Below, one piece after another: positions 47,202 to 58,975 of a stretch of DNA of 64,000 nucleotides (position 1 is its first letter; each line of letters begins with the position of its first letter). Below the pieces are notes generated by a model. That model was not told where the DNA came from and did not search any database. It saw only the letters and a program-made list of their open reading frames with translations. The DNA comes from Rhodamnia argentea (Eukaryota; Streptophyta; Magnoliopsida; Myrtales; Myrtaceae). The translations under genes and the position numbers were made by a program. Location: positions 25,530,178 through 25,594,177 of the forward strand of contig NC_063158.1 in assembly GCF_020921035.1 (NCBI RefSeq), in the 5' to 3' direction.

Positions 47202-47746
47202 GGGAAAAAGTGTCAAAGAAGTTATGAATGTATTACATTGATGTTAATTCAATCCTAAATATTTTAATTGTATCAATGTAGTCCTAAACTTTTTGTATTT
47301 GTACCAATTGAGTCTATTCAGTTAATTTTGATAAGAAATCGATGACAAAGACATCGGTTGTCCTACGTGACACGGACGGAGTCGAAGTGGACATTTTTAA
47401 TAATTTTTTATTTTATAATAAATTTTTTTCTCTTTCTTTTTATTTTTTCTTTTATTTACTCTTGTTTTTCTTGTTTGAGGGCCGGTGACCCTTGCTGGCC
47501 TTCAATAAAAAAAAAGTAAAGAAAATTACAAAATATAAAAAATTAAAATATTATATTGCATGTCGTAGCGTTCCATATCACTTAGGATGATCGAACTCCA
47601 CGCCAATCATTTTCCGGCCAAAATTGGCCGAATGGACTCAATTGGCACAAATATAAACTATTTAGGACTAAACTAGCTTAATTAAAAAGTTTAGGATTAA
47701 ATTGGTACAAATGCAATAAGTTTATGACTTTTTGGACACTTACCCC
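47202..47746. mobile_element. Foldback/MITE element, same family
   Basis: The left 'cgggaaaaagtgtcaaagaa' is mirrored by the right 'tttttggacacttaccccg'. Inner 'tgtaccaattgagtc' is mirrored by 'gactcaattggcacaa'. The core has a short GC-rich 'gagggccggtgaccc'. Confidence 0.65.
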
Positions 47747-48609
47747 GAATTTTTTTTAGTTACCCTGTCTTGTCCTCAGAAATCTATTGAAATTTCGCTT
47801 TCATTGGGTATTGCAAACTCAAGCACTTCATCTTCTCCCTCGCTGAAGCCATATCCGAGTTCCACCCAAATCTAAACCTCCAAATGGATCTCGAGGCAAA
47901 GATTTTTGAGGAATTGACTTTGTATTTTCCCAAAGCTCTCCCAACCGCACTATATTATATCTAGGTAAGAAACTGAATGACAAGCTTTAGAAGAATAATA
48001 ACTGCTAACAAAAAGCTATCTATAACCACAGGAAATTTATGGGACATATATCAAAACATGTCAAACTCAACTCATCAACCATGCCATTAGTAAGTGCATG
48101 ATTACAATTTATTTGGAGAACTTATAGAAAAATAACTTGTCATTCATAGATATATTGATAGTTTCGCAACCTCATACTTATAAAAAAGTACATATTTTCA
48201 AAACCATATGTTTCCACTAATATATTCGTAACCTAGTTTGAGAAATATATATCTACATGTAAACACATATTGAAAGAACACATACCTCCAACCACATAAT
48301 TATGACATTTTTATGTCAAAGCATTGGCAAATTACTATTCAAGTAATGAAACTTGAAAGTAAAATCTTTTTAAACGTATCCCTGTGTATATTTGTAACAT
48401 TTTGTTGATAGAGAATCATAATTTAAAAAAAAAAATCAGTTGAATTGAAACTTGTCAACTGTGTGCTAATTATTCTGTCAAATTTCAGTGACATTGCTAA
48501 CAATATAGGCTTGGTTAGAAAATAAAATTTCTATATCGTAGTGATAATAAAAAATTGGGTGTTGAGGGATTGCACCATGACGAACGAATAGATTACTGAT
48601 GGAAAATTG
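47747..48609. other. Intergenic, no gene recognised
   Basis: AT-rich, with no supported ORF or repeat. Confidence 0.45.
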
Positions 48610-49920
48610 GAGGCTTTTTTCCAAAGCAGGAGTAAAAATAAAAGTAATTATCAAATCAAGCATAAAAAAAAATATTTACCAAATCATGTGCCGCTCGGCA
48701 ATCTTACTACCGAGCGGCACCTCACTCTGCAATAGGATGGCCGTTTGGGGTTGGGAGCCCAACCCCATCCGGCCACTTAAATTGCCGAGCTAAGTGGTTG
48801 CTCGGCAATTAAACTACCGAGCAACCAGACCTTGTTTTTTTTTTAAATTTTTTATTATTATTCAATTTGTTTTCATTTAATTATTTTTTAATTTATTTTT
48901 CTTGTCGCTCCGTCCGTGGCCCCGTCGTCTTGCTCGCTCGTGCACCACGATGACGCGCCTCGACTTCGCGGCCCCGTCGCCTCGCTCGTTCGTTCACTTG
49001 CTCGTTCTTCTTTTTCTTGTTTTCTTTTAATCTTTTTTTATTATTCAATTTGTTTTCATTTAATCATTTTTTTAATTTCTTTTTCTTGTCGCTCCACGGC
49101 CCCGTCGCCTCGCATGTTCATTCGCTCGATGACACACCTCGACCCCCTAGCCCCGTCACCTCGCTTGTTCGTTCGTTCGAAGACATGCCTCGGCTCCACG
49201 GCCCCATCGCCTTGCTTGCTCGTGCACCACGAACAAGCGCGGCGACGGGGCCACAGAGTGCACGAGCAAGCGTGGCAATGGGGCCGCGAAGTCGAGGCGC
49301 ATCATCAAGCGAACGAACAAGTGAGGCGATGGGGCCGCGGACGGAGTGAGGAGAAAAAGAAAGTAAAAAAATGATTAAATGAAAGCAAATTGAATAATAA
49401 AAAATGATTAAAAGAAAACAAGAAAAAGAAGAACGAGCGAGGCGATGGGGCCGCGGAGTCGAGGTGCGTCATCGTGGTGCACGAGCGAGCGAGACGACGG
49501 GACCGCAGAGCAACGAAAAAAGGAAATTAAAAAAAATGATTAAATGAAAACACATTGAATAATAAAAAAAGATTAAAAGAAAACAAGGAAAAGAAATTAA
49601 AAAATGAGTAAAAGAAAATAAAAAAAATTTACCAAAAGAAAAAAGCTTGTTGCTCGGCACTCAAAGTGCCGAGCAACAATAAAAAATAAAAAAATTTTAA
49701 AAAAGGGGGTGTTGCTCGGCAGTTAAACTGCCAAGCAACCACTCACCTTGGCAATACAACTGCCGAGCGAGCCTCCCGAGCCCCGCCCCACCTTAAGACT
49801 GCCGAGCTAGGTGCCGCTCGGTAGTAAGATCGCCGAGCGGCACCTGGTCCGGTAAATATTTTTTTTACACCTAATTTGGTAATTACTTTTGTTCTTACTC
49901 ATGCTTTGGAAAAAAGCCTC
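48610..49920. mobile_element. 1.3-kb foldback element with nested hairpins
   Basis: The element is inverted around about 49240. The left end 'aggcttttttccaaagca' matches the reverse complement of the right end 'tgctttggaaaaaagcctc'. Arms continue with 'gtaattatcaaatcaagc' against 'acctaatttggtaattac', the hairpin clusters, and the GC-rich inner parts ('gctcgtgcaccacgatgac' against 'gtcatcgtggtgcacgagc' type sequence). AAAATTGG occurs directly at both edges (48603-48610 and 49922-49929), which looks like an 8-9 bp target duplication of Mutator or hAT type. Within each arm lie short perfect stems: 'gtgccgctcgg..ccgagcggcac', 'gttgctcggca..tgccgagcaac'. ORFs of 110-152 codons inside are repeats of Arg/Ser/Pro-type codons and not genes. 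Confidence 0.85.
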
Positions 49921-51390
49921 AAAAATTGGATGGCAATGTATATGTACGTAGGCAAAGGTGAAAAGGTGTCTTTCAATTCATTTAGTCTAAATGTGAGTTA
50001 GTATGTTAAATTGTATGAATGAAAGGTCGCATGACGAATATTTTCTTTTTGGTAACACTCTACTAATTAATTTTGAAGAACAAAATTCACGATAATAAAA
50101 AGGTTCCATCTTGAGAAGCCAAAGACACAAATTATCACTTTTTGCTATCTCGATCTCGGTCGTCGAACTTTCGTTCTAAATTTCCTTTCCACGAAAACCC
50201 AATGTAATGACCCCGCGTCGAGTGAAAAGGCGTAAAATGAGTTTGAAGCATTTATCTATATAGATAAGGTAAATAAAAAAATACTGAAAACGCATTATAT
50301 TTTTATGGGCAATTGATATTAAACACGCTCAAACAGACTCGTTTGAATTATTTTATACATATACAGGTATATGAGTATGCGGAAAGACAATTTTTTTTTC
50401 CATTTAAATATAAAATTAAACACTTTTCAAATTCTAAACGAAAATCATTTGAAATTACGCGTATATTGATAAAAGAGAAAAGTACTTTTCATTAAATAGA
50501 GTTTGGAATGACTTGTGTTGGGCTCCTCCCTATCCCCAAAATTCCCCAAACAAGACTTGCCTTTTAAGAGAGAAAAATAAAGTCAAGAAATCGCCTTTTG
50601 CTTTTTGAATTTTCTAAAAACTTTCGAGTAAGTTATTAGGTAATCCACATGAGGCTTTGTGGCTGTGGTGGGCCGGACCGTCACTGGCAAAGAGAGCAAC
50701 CGACCATCACCGTCACTTGTAGGAAGTAACGGTGCAAGTTGGACCAGGCATTTTGCTCTGTGAGGTGCAATGTACAGTAGAGAATGTACCATCGGTCTTT
50801 CGAGAATGACAGTGCTATCAGCTTGTCATTTTCTTATATTATATATATACATATAAGAAGATATTTTCAGAAATGGATTTAGCAATTATTTTGCGCCAAA
50901 GCAACATAATTTTCGATAAGTTTCATTTAAGAGTAGCATTGATCTAAATATATAAGGTAATATAGATTGAAACTAGAAAATTAACCAATAGCAATGCAAT
51001 TAAAATAAAATTGTATCACTATGCATGACAACCAAAAGCCGCTATGTTCAAATTATGATCTTATCCCCACAATGCTAATTTGAAAATATTTGAATATGAT
51101 CATGTACATAAGTAAAGACAGTCCTTATCATTTTTCCAATCATTGAGAAATAAACATAAAGCAATAAAGCAACAAATAAACTTAGATTGTAACATGATAG
51201 CATATATTTTTAATATCATGTGAGTGTAAAGATGCATTTTCCAGGAGTGGGATTCATGGGTAGTTTAGAAAATAATGAAAAACTCTAAAAATGTGATTTA
51301 GTTTTTGTGCTTTTTCATGTATGTCTTAAAGAAACGATTTTTAAGGCCTAAAAAGACGAGATATGTATTAAAGCGTGTCAATTATGGTTT
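49921..51390. other. Intergenic, no gene recognised
   Basis: AT-rich. No supported ORF or identifiable repeat. Confidence 0.45.
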
Positions 51391-51741
51391 GGGAAATTTT
51401 CAAATAAGGTTATGAAGTGCACTTATTTACACAAATAAAAATGTAAAGTAAGCCTTGTTTCAAACGAAGGTCTAAATTAGCCATATCAATCTCAAGAAGG
51501 GCCTAACCTCACTAGCTGGTTAAGGACATTTTCGTAATTTGTTTCTTTTTTTCTTTTCTTTTTTAGATTTCTTTTTTTCCCTTGTCGCCAACCCTAGCGA
51601 GGGAGGGAAAAAAGAAATGATAAAAAAAGGAAAAAAAAATAAATGATGAAAATGCCCTTCATTAGCCAGTGAGGTGAGGCCCGGTGAGGCCCTTCTTTGA
51701 GGCCATATCAAGTAAGTGCACTTCTTATTTGGAATTTTCCC
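51391..51741. mobile_element. 351-bp palindromic MITE
   Basis: The left 'gggaaattttcaaataag' and right 'cttatttggaattttccc' are inverses. 'gaagtgcacttattt' is mirrored by 'aagtaagtgcacttc', and 'agaagggcctaacctcact' by 'agtgaggtgaggcccgg'. The whole element could fold on itself. No coding capacity. Confidence 0.75.
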
Positions 51742-51928
51742 TTATAATTTTGAACGAATTTTTCTTTGAATCCACCAAATGTAGGGTTCATAGAATTTCA
51801 AAGCTATTAGTAAAGCTTCTCCATGTCGTAACTCGTTAGACGACGAATATGTCCATTAAAGTTTTTTTTTTTTTAAGAAAAAAGAGGAAGTTACTTCAAC
51901 TGGACTAAGGATTGTCGCCTTCGGACAT

Positions 51929-52140
51929 GGGGAAACATACCAAAAAAGTCCTAAACCAATTATAATTGTGCCAATGTAGTCCTAAACATTTTGTATTTAT
52001 GCCAATACGGTCTTTCCGGTCAACTTTGGCGGGTTGGCGTTGATGTGGACACAGATCGGCACCGATGTGGATGTCGATGCCGACGTAGATAATTTTTCAT
52101 AATATTTTAGTATTTTTTCAATCTTTCTAATTTTCCCTGA
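51929..52140. mobile_element. Foldback/MITE family fragment (left half)
   Basis: 'ggggaaacataccaaaaaag' followed by 'tcctaaaccaattataattg' matches the left arm of the family; the right arm is missing. Confidence 0.55.
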
Positions 52141-52915
52141 CTCAAATTGTCAAGATGAAAATACGAACACCATCGCAATCTCTCTAGAACTCTTCACTAA
52201 TTCTCTCTCCTTACGAGTGCTCAGAGGATATACAAGTATGCTGTTCAAAGGTCCCTCATAATGAAATACAGAACAAACATTTTTTTGGACACAATACTCT
52301 AACTTCTACAAAGAATTAATTCTAGCTCCTTCTCCTCCTACAAGCAAAGTTATTAGACCTGCCTTTATTCCCTCATTCCTTCTTTCTCAATCGCTCTCAC
52401 TTCTAAAAAGAAATTTCGTGCAACTACTGGTGTCGCGCAAGGAAATCAAACAACATCAAAGAAATAAATTGGCAAAGTGCTCAAGCTCACCTATGCGATT
52501 GCCAATAAGATCTCGAGGTCTCATGCACAGTGAAACTTATAGCTATGCTGGGGCACACGCTCTGAACAATGATAAATGAATAGTCAATAATCGAGTTATA
52601 CAGCCAAAGCAGTAAAGCACTAAGCAGAATAAAAACTAAGCACATAACAAAAGAGTCGCTCCGAGTCCTTGTGAAGTCCTAATAAACAATCCTTTCTGCT
52701 TATTGTTCATAAAGCATGCCGGATACCTCCGTAGAAGATGATATTTTTCTGCAAGTTTTTCATTGAGACAAGAAGTAATCAATATGAGCGCATGATCATT
52801 AGATTTCACGTTCCACAAACTGGGGACAAACATACAATTCATAGAGGTATCTGGAAGTATTTCAAGCTCGTTGTAATATAATCACGAAAGAGGGTGAAAA
52901 CCCTAACCTTAGCTC
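52141..52915. other. Intergenic, no gene recognised
   Basis: Nothing identifiable; short ORFs only. Confidence 0.4.
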
Positions 52916-52916
52916 G

Positions 52917-53510
52917 TCAGACACTATGGATGAATCGGAGCTGCCAATGGGGACACAGGAGGCGACGGCAGATGCAGCGGCGTGATCGGAAGTGAAGAGA
53001 AAGACAACCTCGCAATAATGGGAGCGAAGCACATGGAAGGTTCAACTCGAGCTCATTAGACCCCGAACGACGAATCTGAGCCACCTATGCTTATGGTGCT
53101 CTGGGAGATGATGATGGAGGCAATGTCGGAGGCGTAGGCGGCGATATGGTTCATCGAATGAAAGAGAGAAGCCTTTGCAGTAACGAGAGGGAAGAGAGAG
53201 AGCAGAGTGGAGAGCTTTTGGTCGGACGCTAAGGACGAATTGGAGCTGCCAATGGGGCCACGAGAGGTGATGCGGAGGTGTCGGGAGTGAAGAGAAAGAA
53301 ACCCTCACAGTAATTGGAGCGAAGCGCATGGAAGGTTCAACTCGAGCTCGTTAGATCCAAACGAAGAATCTGAGCCACCTATGCCTATGGTGCTCTGGGA
53401 GGCAATGCCGGAAGCGTAGGTGAGGATATGGTTCGTCGAATGAATAGAGAGAAGCCTTCGCAGTAGCGGGACGGAAGAGAGAGCAGAGTGGAGAGCCTTT
53501 GGTCGTGAAG
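52917..53510. repeat. Tandem duplication of about 300 bp (two copies)
   Basis: 'ggagctgccaatgggg' at 52937 and 53242, 'catggaaggttcaactcgag' at 53033 and 53328, and 'ctgagccacctatgc' at 53076 and 53370 define two copies about 295-305 bp apart. A GA-rich tail follows (53510-53600). On the minus strand the sequence resembles a CT-rich leader plus short exon, but no protein is recognised. Confidence 0.8.
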
Positions 53511-53599
53511 AGGGAGGGAGAGAGAGAGAGAGCAGAGCGGAGTCGTGAAGAGGACAGAGAGAGGAGTGGAGTTGTGAAGAGAGCAGAGTAGAGCGGCGA

Positions 53600-55485
53600 C
53601 TTTTCTAACTTCTAAGTAATGGAGAGAAATTGGAGAGAGGGGAGAAGATTTTTCAAAATTTCCACTTAGTGGGTTCGGCGCGACACCTGTCGCTCACACG
53701 CGTTTCATAAGCCATTAGGATCCAGAGGTCTTTGCATCCTTTGCTTGGTCAATAACAGTTGTGTATTCTGAAAGCAACAGTTGTGTATTCTGAAGTGTGA
53801 GAAGTTCGTAAATTTCGAGGAATATATTGATGTGAAGGTCAAATTGATTAAACTTCGAAGAACGACCTACGTGAAATAGGAGTGATTGACCACCACAATG
53901 TCATTGTGCTCATTGATGAGTTTCTACGAACATGGAAAAGACTCATTCATACCGTCGTAGCAGATCGCTGCAGATTAGAATAAACTCAAACAAACATTTC
54001 CACAATAGGTTATTATCTGCATCAAGCTTGATGGAGACGAAACTTGTGATGTTGGGGAGAACAATAAGATGACGAGGTTCAGTGCATAGTCGTAATTTGA
54101 GCAGCAGGCAAGAGGGAAGAAGAAAACGTGAGAGCAATGTTAGGTAGAGATTATGGGAAATTGGACTAAAGAAAACTTTTCAACTTGTCAATGTAGAACT
54201 TTTGTGCGGAATTTCAATATAGTCCTTCCGATCAATTGACTTCGAAAAGCGCTGACGAAGCGATCCACATAGGATGTCCCAATTTCGCACATCCTAGAAC
54301 CGGTATTCTCTAATAAATTGTACAACCGCAATCAGAATCGATCACACCCGGATTTTTTTTAGTTAAAAAAGTGCATTCAAATAAAAAGAAAAAAAAAAGT
54401 TGGACAAAAATAAAAGAACATGGAAAAGAGAGAGATCTATTTTAGTATTCAAGGGTAATGTTATAGTTATCAAATCTATTAAGATACGTGACAAATTTAA
54501 AGATTGACAAGAGATGTTTCTCATTCTCCTTATCGGGAAGTGCTTGAATACGCTAATGCACATGTGATATTGCACATCTTGGCAATTGCAAATTTCAATA
54601 GACTGTTGTTGGGAAATAAAATAAGTAGGGATAGTATATAATAAATCCAATTTAATTCTTCCTTAGTCCTTATATGCGGAAGTTCGAAATCCCTTGGAAG
54701 CACCATGCTGTAATATTCTCTCCCTTAGAAAACATGGAATGCACAACTTGGCTACGAGCACTTTGTTCATCCTTTTGTTCCGTTCGCTCCAATGTACACA
54801 TCGAAAAAAGCGGCTCGGTTCGAGGTTCCAAAGACAGCCAAACCAACATAATCTCGAATCATTCTTCTCTAATTAGGATATTCTGAAGGCATAAGCATTG
54901 AATTTAGCCGGGCGACAGCGAATATGAAACAATTGAAAGAGATCCTAACCCGCCTACATTTGTTTTATCAAAGAAGAGACAAGGAAGGAAGCTACACAAA
55001 CAAAGGCGGCCATGGAAGGTCCTGTGGATTCTTTGTGACTGATGTTGTTCTTGTCTTTACAAACACTGTGCATTACAATTGCATCAACCCTAACTTTGTT
55101 ATCATCACCCAACTTGTCCAAACAGCATCCATCTTGGAGCACGTCATGGCGTGAACCTTGAAGCAAGAAATCCTCATGTAGATATCCTTATATCCCACGA
55201 CGAGAACTTAACCTAGTTATCTGTCACATGGTAATGCTCCCATGCAAAAAGATACAAAAGCACGAGAGCGAAGCTTCCGTAGTGATAAGGATAACACCCC
55301 CTAGTAAGAACGGACGGAAAGAGATTATTACTGAATCAACCTGTAGAGACCGAGATGGGCATTTCCACCTTCCGTAACCCTACATAATCGGCTGGAGAAG
55401 ACTTGATTCCATCTGTTTCTCGATCCAACCATTCGTCGATAAATTACTGTTCTCTATTCTTCCCTTAATTATTGGCATCGTTCAT
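53600..55485. other. Intergenic, no gene recognised
   Basis: A weak fragment of the foldback family lies near 54160-54260 ('tcaatatagtccttccgatc'). Several 60-95 codon ORFs have no recognisable motif. Confidence 0.4.
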
Positions 55486-55512
55486 TTGGGAAGGTGGATC
55501 CGAAGTCTGACC

Positions 55513-56079
55513 ATGGGTTCGGTGCTGAGCAGTAGTAATCCGAGGAAAAGGCATCCGAATTCTGAGAAGGCCTACCCTGACGATAATATCAGTTCGATTG
55601 CCGGACAGGAGTGCCTAAGCATAAAGAAGTTGAAGAGGAGAAAGAAGAGGAGTTACCGAGGACAGCAACATGGATCACCGCCACCGGAGCAGAAGAAGAT
55701 GACGACAATGTTCAAAAGTATGACCCTGAGGGAATGGATCTTGTCTTCTCCTGGGAGAGAACCAGAGCGCATCGACGGAGGCGGGGCCTTTGTGTTCTCG
55801 CCGCTGTTCAAGAGGGTGTTTCCACCTTCTCCGGTGGTGGACGGGACTTGGATATCTACGGCAGCTTCGCTGTGTAAGGCCAGGGACAGTCTGTCGGTGG
55901 AGAGTCCATGGAGAATTAGTGCAGAAGATGATGGAGAAGAAGAACAAGAAGAAGGTGTGGTGTCTTCAGCTTCTATTTGCAGGAATGAGAGTGGGAGGAC
56001 AACCAAGAAAGTGAGCTTCAGGTTGCCAGAGGAGGCTGATATTATCATCTTCTCCTCTCCGAGGGATGATGAGAACTGA
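55513..56079 (+). CDS. Plant protein of unknown function, possible N-myristoylation
   Basis: Intact 188-residue single-exon ORF. The first ATG is at 55513 in good context (accATGg); the frame is open 9 codons further upstream but has no ATG there. The N-terminus MGSVLSS fits the MGxxxS myristoylation pattern. Other features are a basic cluster KKLKRRKKR, then MTLREWILSSPG, AFVFSPLFKRVFPPSPVV, an acidic stretch (EDDGEEEQEE) and a C-terminal KKVSFRLPEEADIIIF block. Codon bias and the lack of stops support a real gene. It resembles uncharacterised plant proteins with a terminal V-x-F-R-L-P-E-x-A-D motif, but I cannot name the family or a function. No neighbour explains it. Confidence 0.7.
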   Translation: MGSVLSSSNPRKRHPNSEKAYPDDNISSIAGQECLSIKKLKRRKKRSYRGQQHGSPPPEQKKMTTMFKSMTLREWILSSPGREPERIDGGGAFVFSPLFKRVFPPSPVVDGTWISTAASLCKARDSLSVESPWRISAEDDGEEEQEEGVVSSASICRNESGRTTKKVSFRLPEEADIIIFSSPRDDEN

Positions 56080-56969
56080 ATCTGATGACGACAATGGTGA
56101 TCGTGGAGAGTTGAATCAAAGATTAACGACCGAAGCCGACGGCAAAATCATGTCTCATGAATTACTTATCGAACTCATCACCTATTAATGAGATGCGATG
56201 GACGTAATCAATCACTTTGCGGGAATTCCCTGGATTCTTGTTGTTTTTCTTTTGGTGACTGGTTAGATTAAACTTGAATTAGCATAGAAAACATCTTAAT
56301 ATCCTCTGTCGTATGCCTCGTGTTCGGACTGGTCTAACGTGCATTACTGCAAATTACCATTTTGCTTCAACTTGAAGTCTTCGGGGGACCCTTTTGGCAT
56401 GAGGCTCTTTGTTTTTCCTATACATAATTTCTCTCGTGTTGTCCTCTTACGTAAGAAAAGCGGCCCTTTCGAAGTTCATTGGGAGTTAAAATGTGAGCCC
56501 GAAAGCTCGGATTGGACAAAATTCTCGGGCCCGAATAAGCCTGGGCCATGATTTTAGGCTCCCCTTGACTTTATTTTTGGGCCGGTCCGAATCTTCGGGC
56601 TTGAGATGCTTATGACCCAAATGGCCAGACATATAATAAAAGCTATTTGTGAGGCCCACAACGCAATTGGCAACAATACCATAAATATTGGAAAAATTGA
56701 CCAGACCAATCCCTTACAATCTCTCAAAAATTTCCTAAATCTTTCCCTCCATCCAAATTGGATTGTGCTTTTAGAACCCTTCCATTTCTCTCCAAACTCC
56801 TCCTAGCACATGTAATATTAGGCTCGGTCGGAAGGAGGGGAGGGGAAAAGAAAATGTGGGGTCGGTACGTGCGAAAAATATGATATATTTTGAAGTTCGT
56901 TGTGAGGAGAGAGGGGGATTTAAGTTCCTCTATCCATTGTCCTCAACTCATATCATCCAAACTCGAGTA

Positions 56970-57570
56970 CTAGAGGTACGTTTTGTTTGAGTGAAAGTAT
57001 TTTTCGAGAATTAGTTTTCTGAACTTTCACCGTTTTGATTTGCCGAAAAAGACTTAGTCAATGAAAAGTACTTTCGGGTCAACGGAAAATTTCTGCATAA
57101 AATTGGGAAGGTAAATTCCTAAATCTAAAGAGATGAAGCACTTTCCGAAATTGCTCCTCTCGAATTTTGAATATTATATTATATTATCTTTTTATTTTAT
57201 TTTTCCTCTTTTTTGTGTTTTTCTTTTTCTTTCTCCCTTCGCTAGTTGCCGACAGTCGACAACCTTGCGCTCGAAGCTCGCCCGTAGCCACCGCCGGCGG
57301 GTCACGGTGGAGGAAGAAAGAAAACGAACAAAAAAGAAAATAAACAAAAATAAAAAAGAAAGAAAATAAAAAAGTTTATTTTAAATTTTAATTTTTTATT
57401 TGAGATAAGTTGTGAGATTAAAATCATTTTTCAAAGGAAAACCAAAAACCAGAAAATATTTTTGATCACACAACACTAAACAAAGAAAAATAAATTATTT
57501 TTCAGAGAAATAATTGTTTCAAAAATTATTTTTATTTTTCATGAAGTTTTCCTTCGAATAAACACACCTT
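56970..57570. mobile_element. MITE-like element with 'acgttttgtttga' ends
   Basis: The left 'aggtacgttttgtttgag' and right 'ttccttcgaataaacacacctta' are loosely inverse. 'gaaagtatttttcgagaatt' is mirrored by 'aaaaattatttttatttttc'. A GC-richer core at 57240-57310 sits in the pyrimidine/purine-rich middle, as in other elements here. Confidence 0.45.
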
Positions 57571-58724
57571 AGGAATTGAAAAGGATTGTCTTTACTTAAC
57601 TATGAAGTTAAAGGATAGAAGAAAGAACTCGATCTTTCGACAAGTGGAGCCTCAACAATAGACCTATGGCACGAAACTCCACGCCACAAGTGCCCACAAG
57701 ACAAAAATTTAACTTGAGACAAATCCGCTTGAACCGGCAAATAGTACCTGCTCCGGTTGATTGACATAACCGGTTGGGCATAATCCTAGGGCCCGGCCTA
57801 CTTCGCCCTTACCTACCGATCACCTCTACTATGGAGATGCCAAGGTTGGTTTGACTAACTCTTTGTCTTAAGTTTGTTTCGATTAGGTCCTTCGATAGGA
57901 CCACATCATCCTCCACCAAACCAATTGCAATGACAAAAAATCGAACCGCAAATGAGGATCGGACTTGATATTGATGAACATATCGCTATCAAATGTCCTA
58001 AAGCGAGGACTATCGGTCGGGTGTGAGAATGAGACTTGTGTCCTAAAAAATCAAAATGGGAAAATGATCCATTTGTTTTGGCATCTTACTTAGTGTTTAA
58101 GGCAACTAGCTAACCAATTCCGTAAGAACAACTAAAAGGCAATCGAGAAAGTAATTTCCATAAATAAATGAAATGGATTGTCTCTGTCACAAAGTTAGGT
58201 CCGATGTCTTATCTCATATCTTAGTTCGTTCCATGGACTTCAATGGAACTTCCGGTTCGAATGGTGCACTTTTGATGAAACTTTCTTTGCCCTTGAGCCC
58301 TTGGTGGACTTGAATGAAAAGTTGCTATTGCTAGAATGTGCTCCTTGAAGTCGCCCCCCGTGACCATGGATCAACATTTTCGGGTAAGGAGACGTGGTGT
58401 GTCATTGAAGAGTCACTTTATTTTGTTTCATAAGCATACATCTTTACGAGAAGCTTCTTTGAGCGCAAGATCCATCGCTAAGGCAGAAGACCGACATGCA
58501 AGCGGAGCCATGTCGCTCAAGTCCCCAGTTTCTTCTTTTCGACGAGCAAACCTTTGAATAGGCATTGGCGGGCAATTTTTATACATAGTGTATGTAATCT
58601 GTTCAATATGATTACAGATTGCACGTATATTCATAATCGATTCAAAACAACATACAACTCGCGTCCCCTACGTCCAACTTAGCCCGATTTTGTCAAAAAT
58701 CAGGCCTATTGTTGCTCATTCTAA
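57571..58724. other. Intergenic, no gene recognised
   Basis: Short ORFs only, e.g. a 73-codon frame at 58336 with no motif. Possibly old retroelement sequence, but no domain is visible. Confidence 0.4.
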
Positions 58725-58975
58725 TATTTGTAGACTCAGTTTGTTTTGCGAAAAGCAAATGATTGAAAAATATTTTCCTAGAAAATGATCGTTTGTATTG
58801 CTTACAGAAATTAATGAATGAAAATTATTTTTGTTGTCCGTACAAAATATTTAGGCATGCAATATTGTCGACAACGAAATATTTTTCGTCGACTTATTAT
58901 TTCAAGTGTTACAAACGATCATCTTTAGAAATATCATTTTCAATCGTCCGTCCCCCGTTAAACAAAAGAAGCTAT
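58725..58975. mobile_element. Small MITE-like element
   Basis: 'tcagtttgttttgcgaa' on the left against 'cccgttaaacaaaagaagc' on the right. 'aaaatgatcgtttgta' is mirrored by 'tacaaacgatcatcttt', a good internal inverted repeat. Confidence 0.5.

Noticed and set aside
48916..49374. Plus-strand ORFs of 110-152 codons in the foldback element
   Set aside because: They follow the repeated GC-rich words of an inverted repeat, overlap in two frames and have no domain. A by-product of repeat composition.
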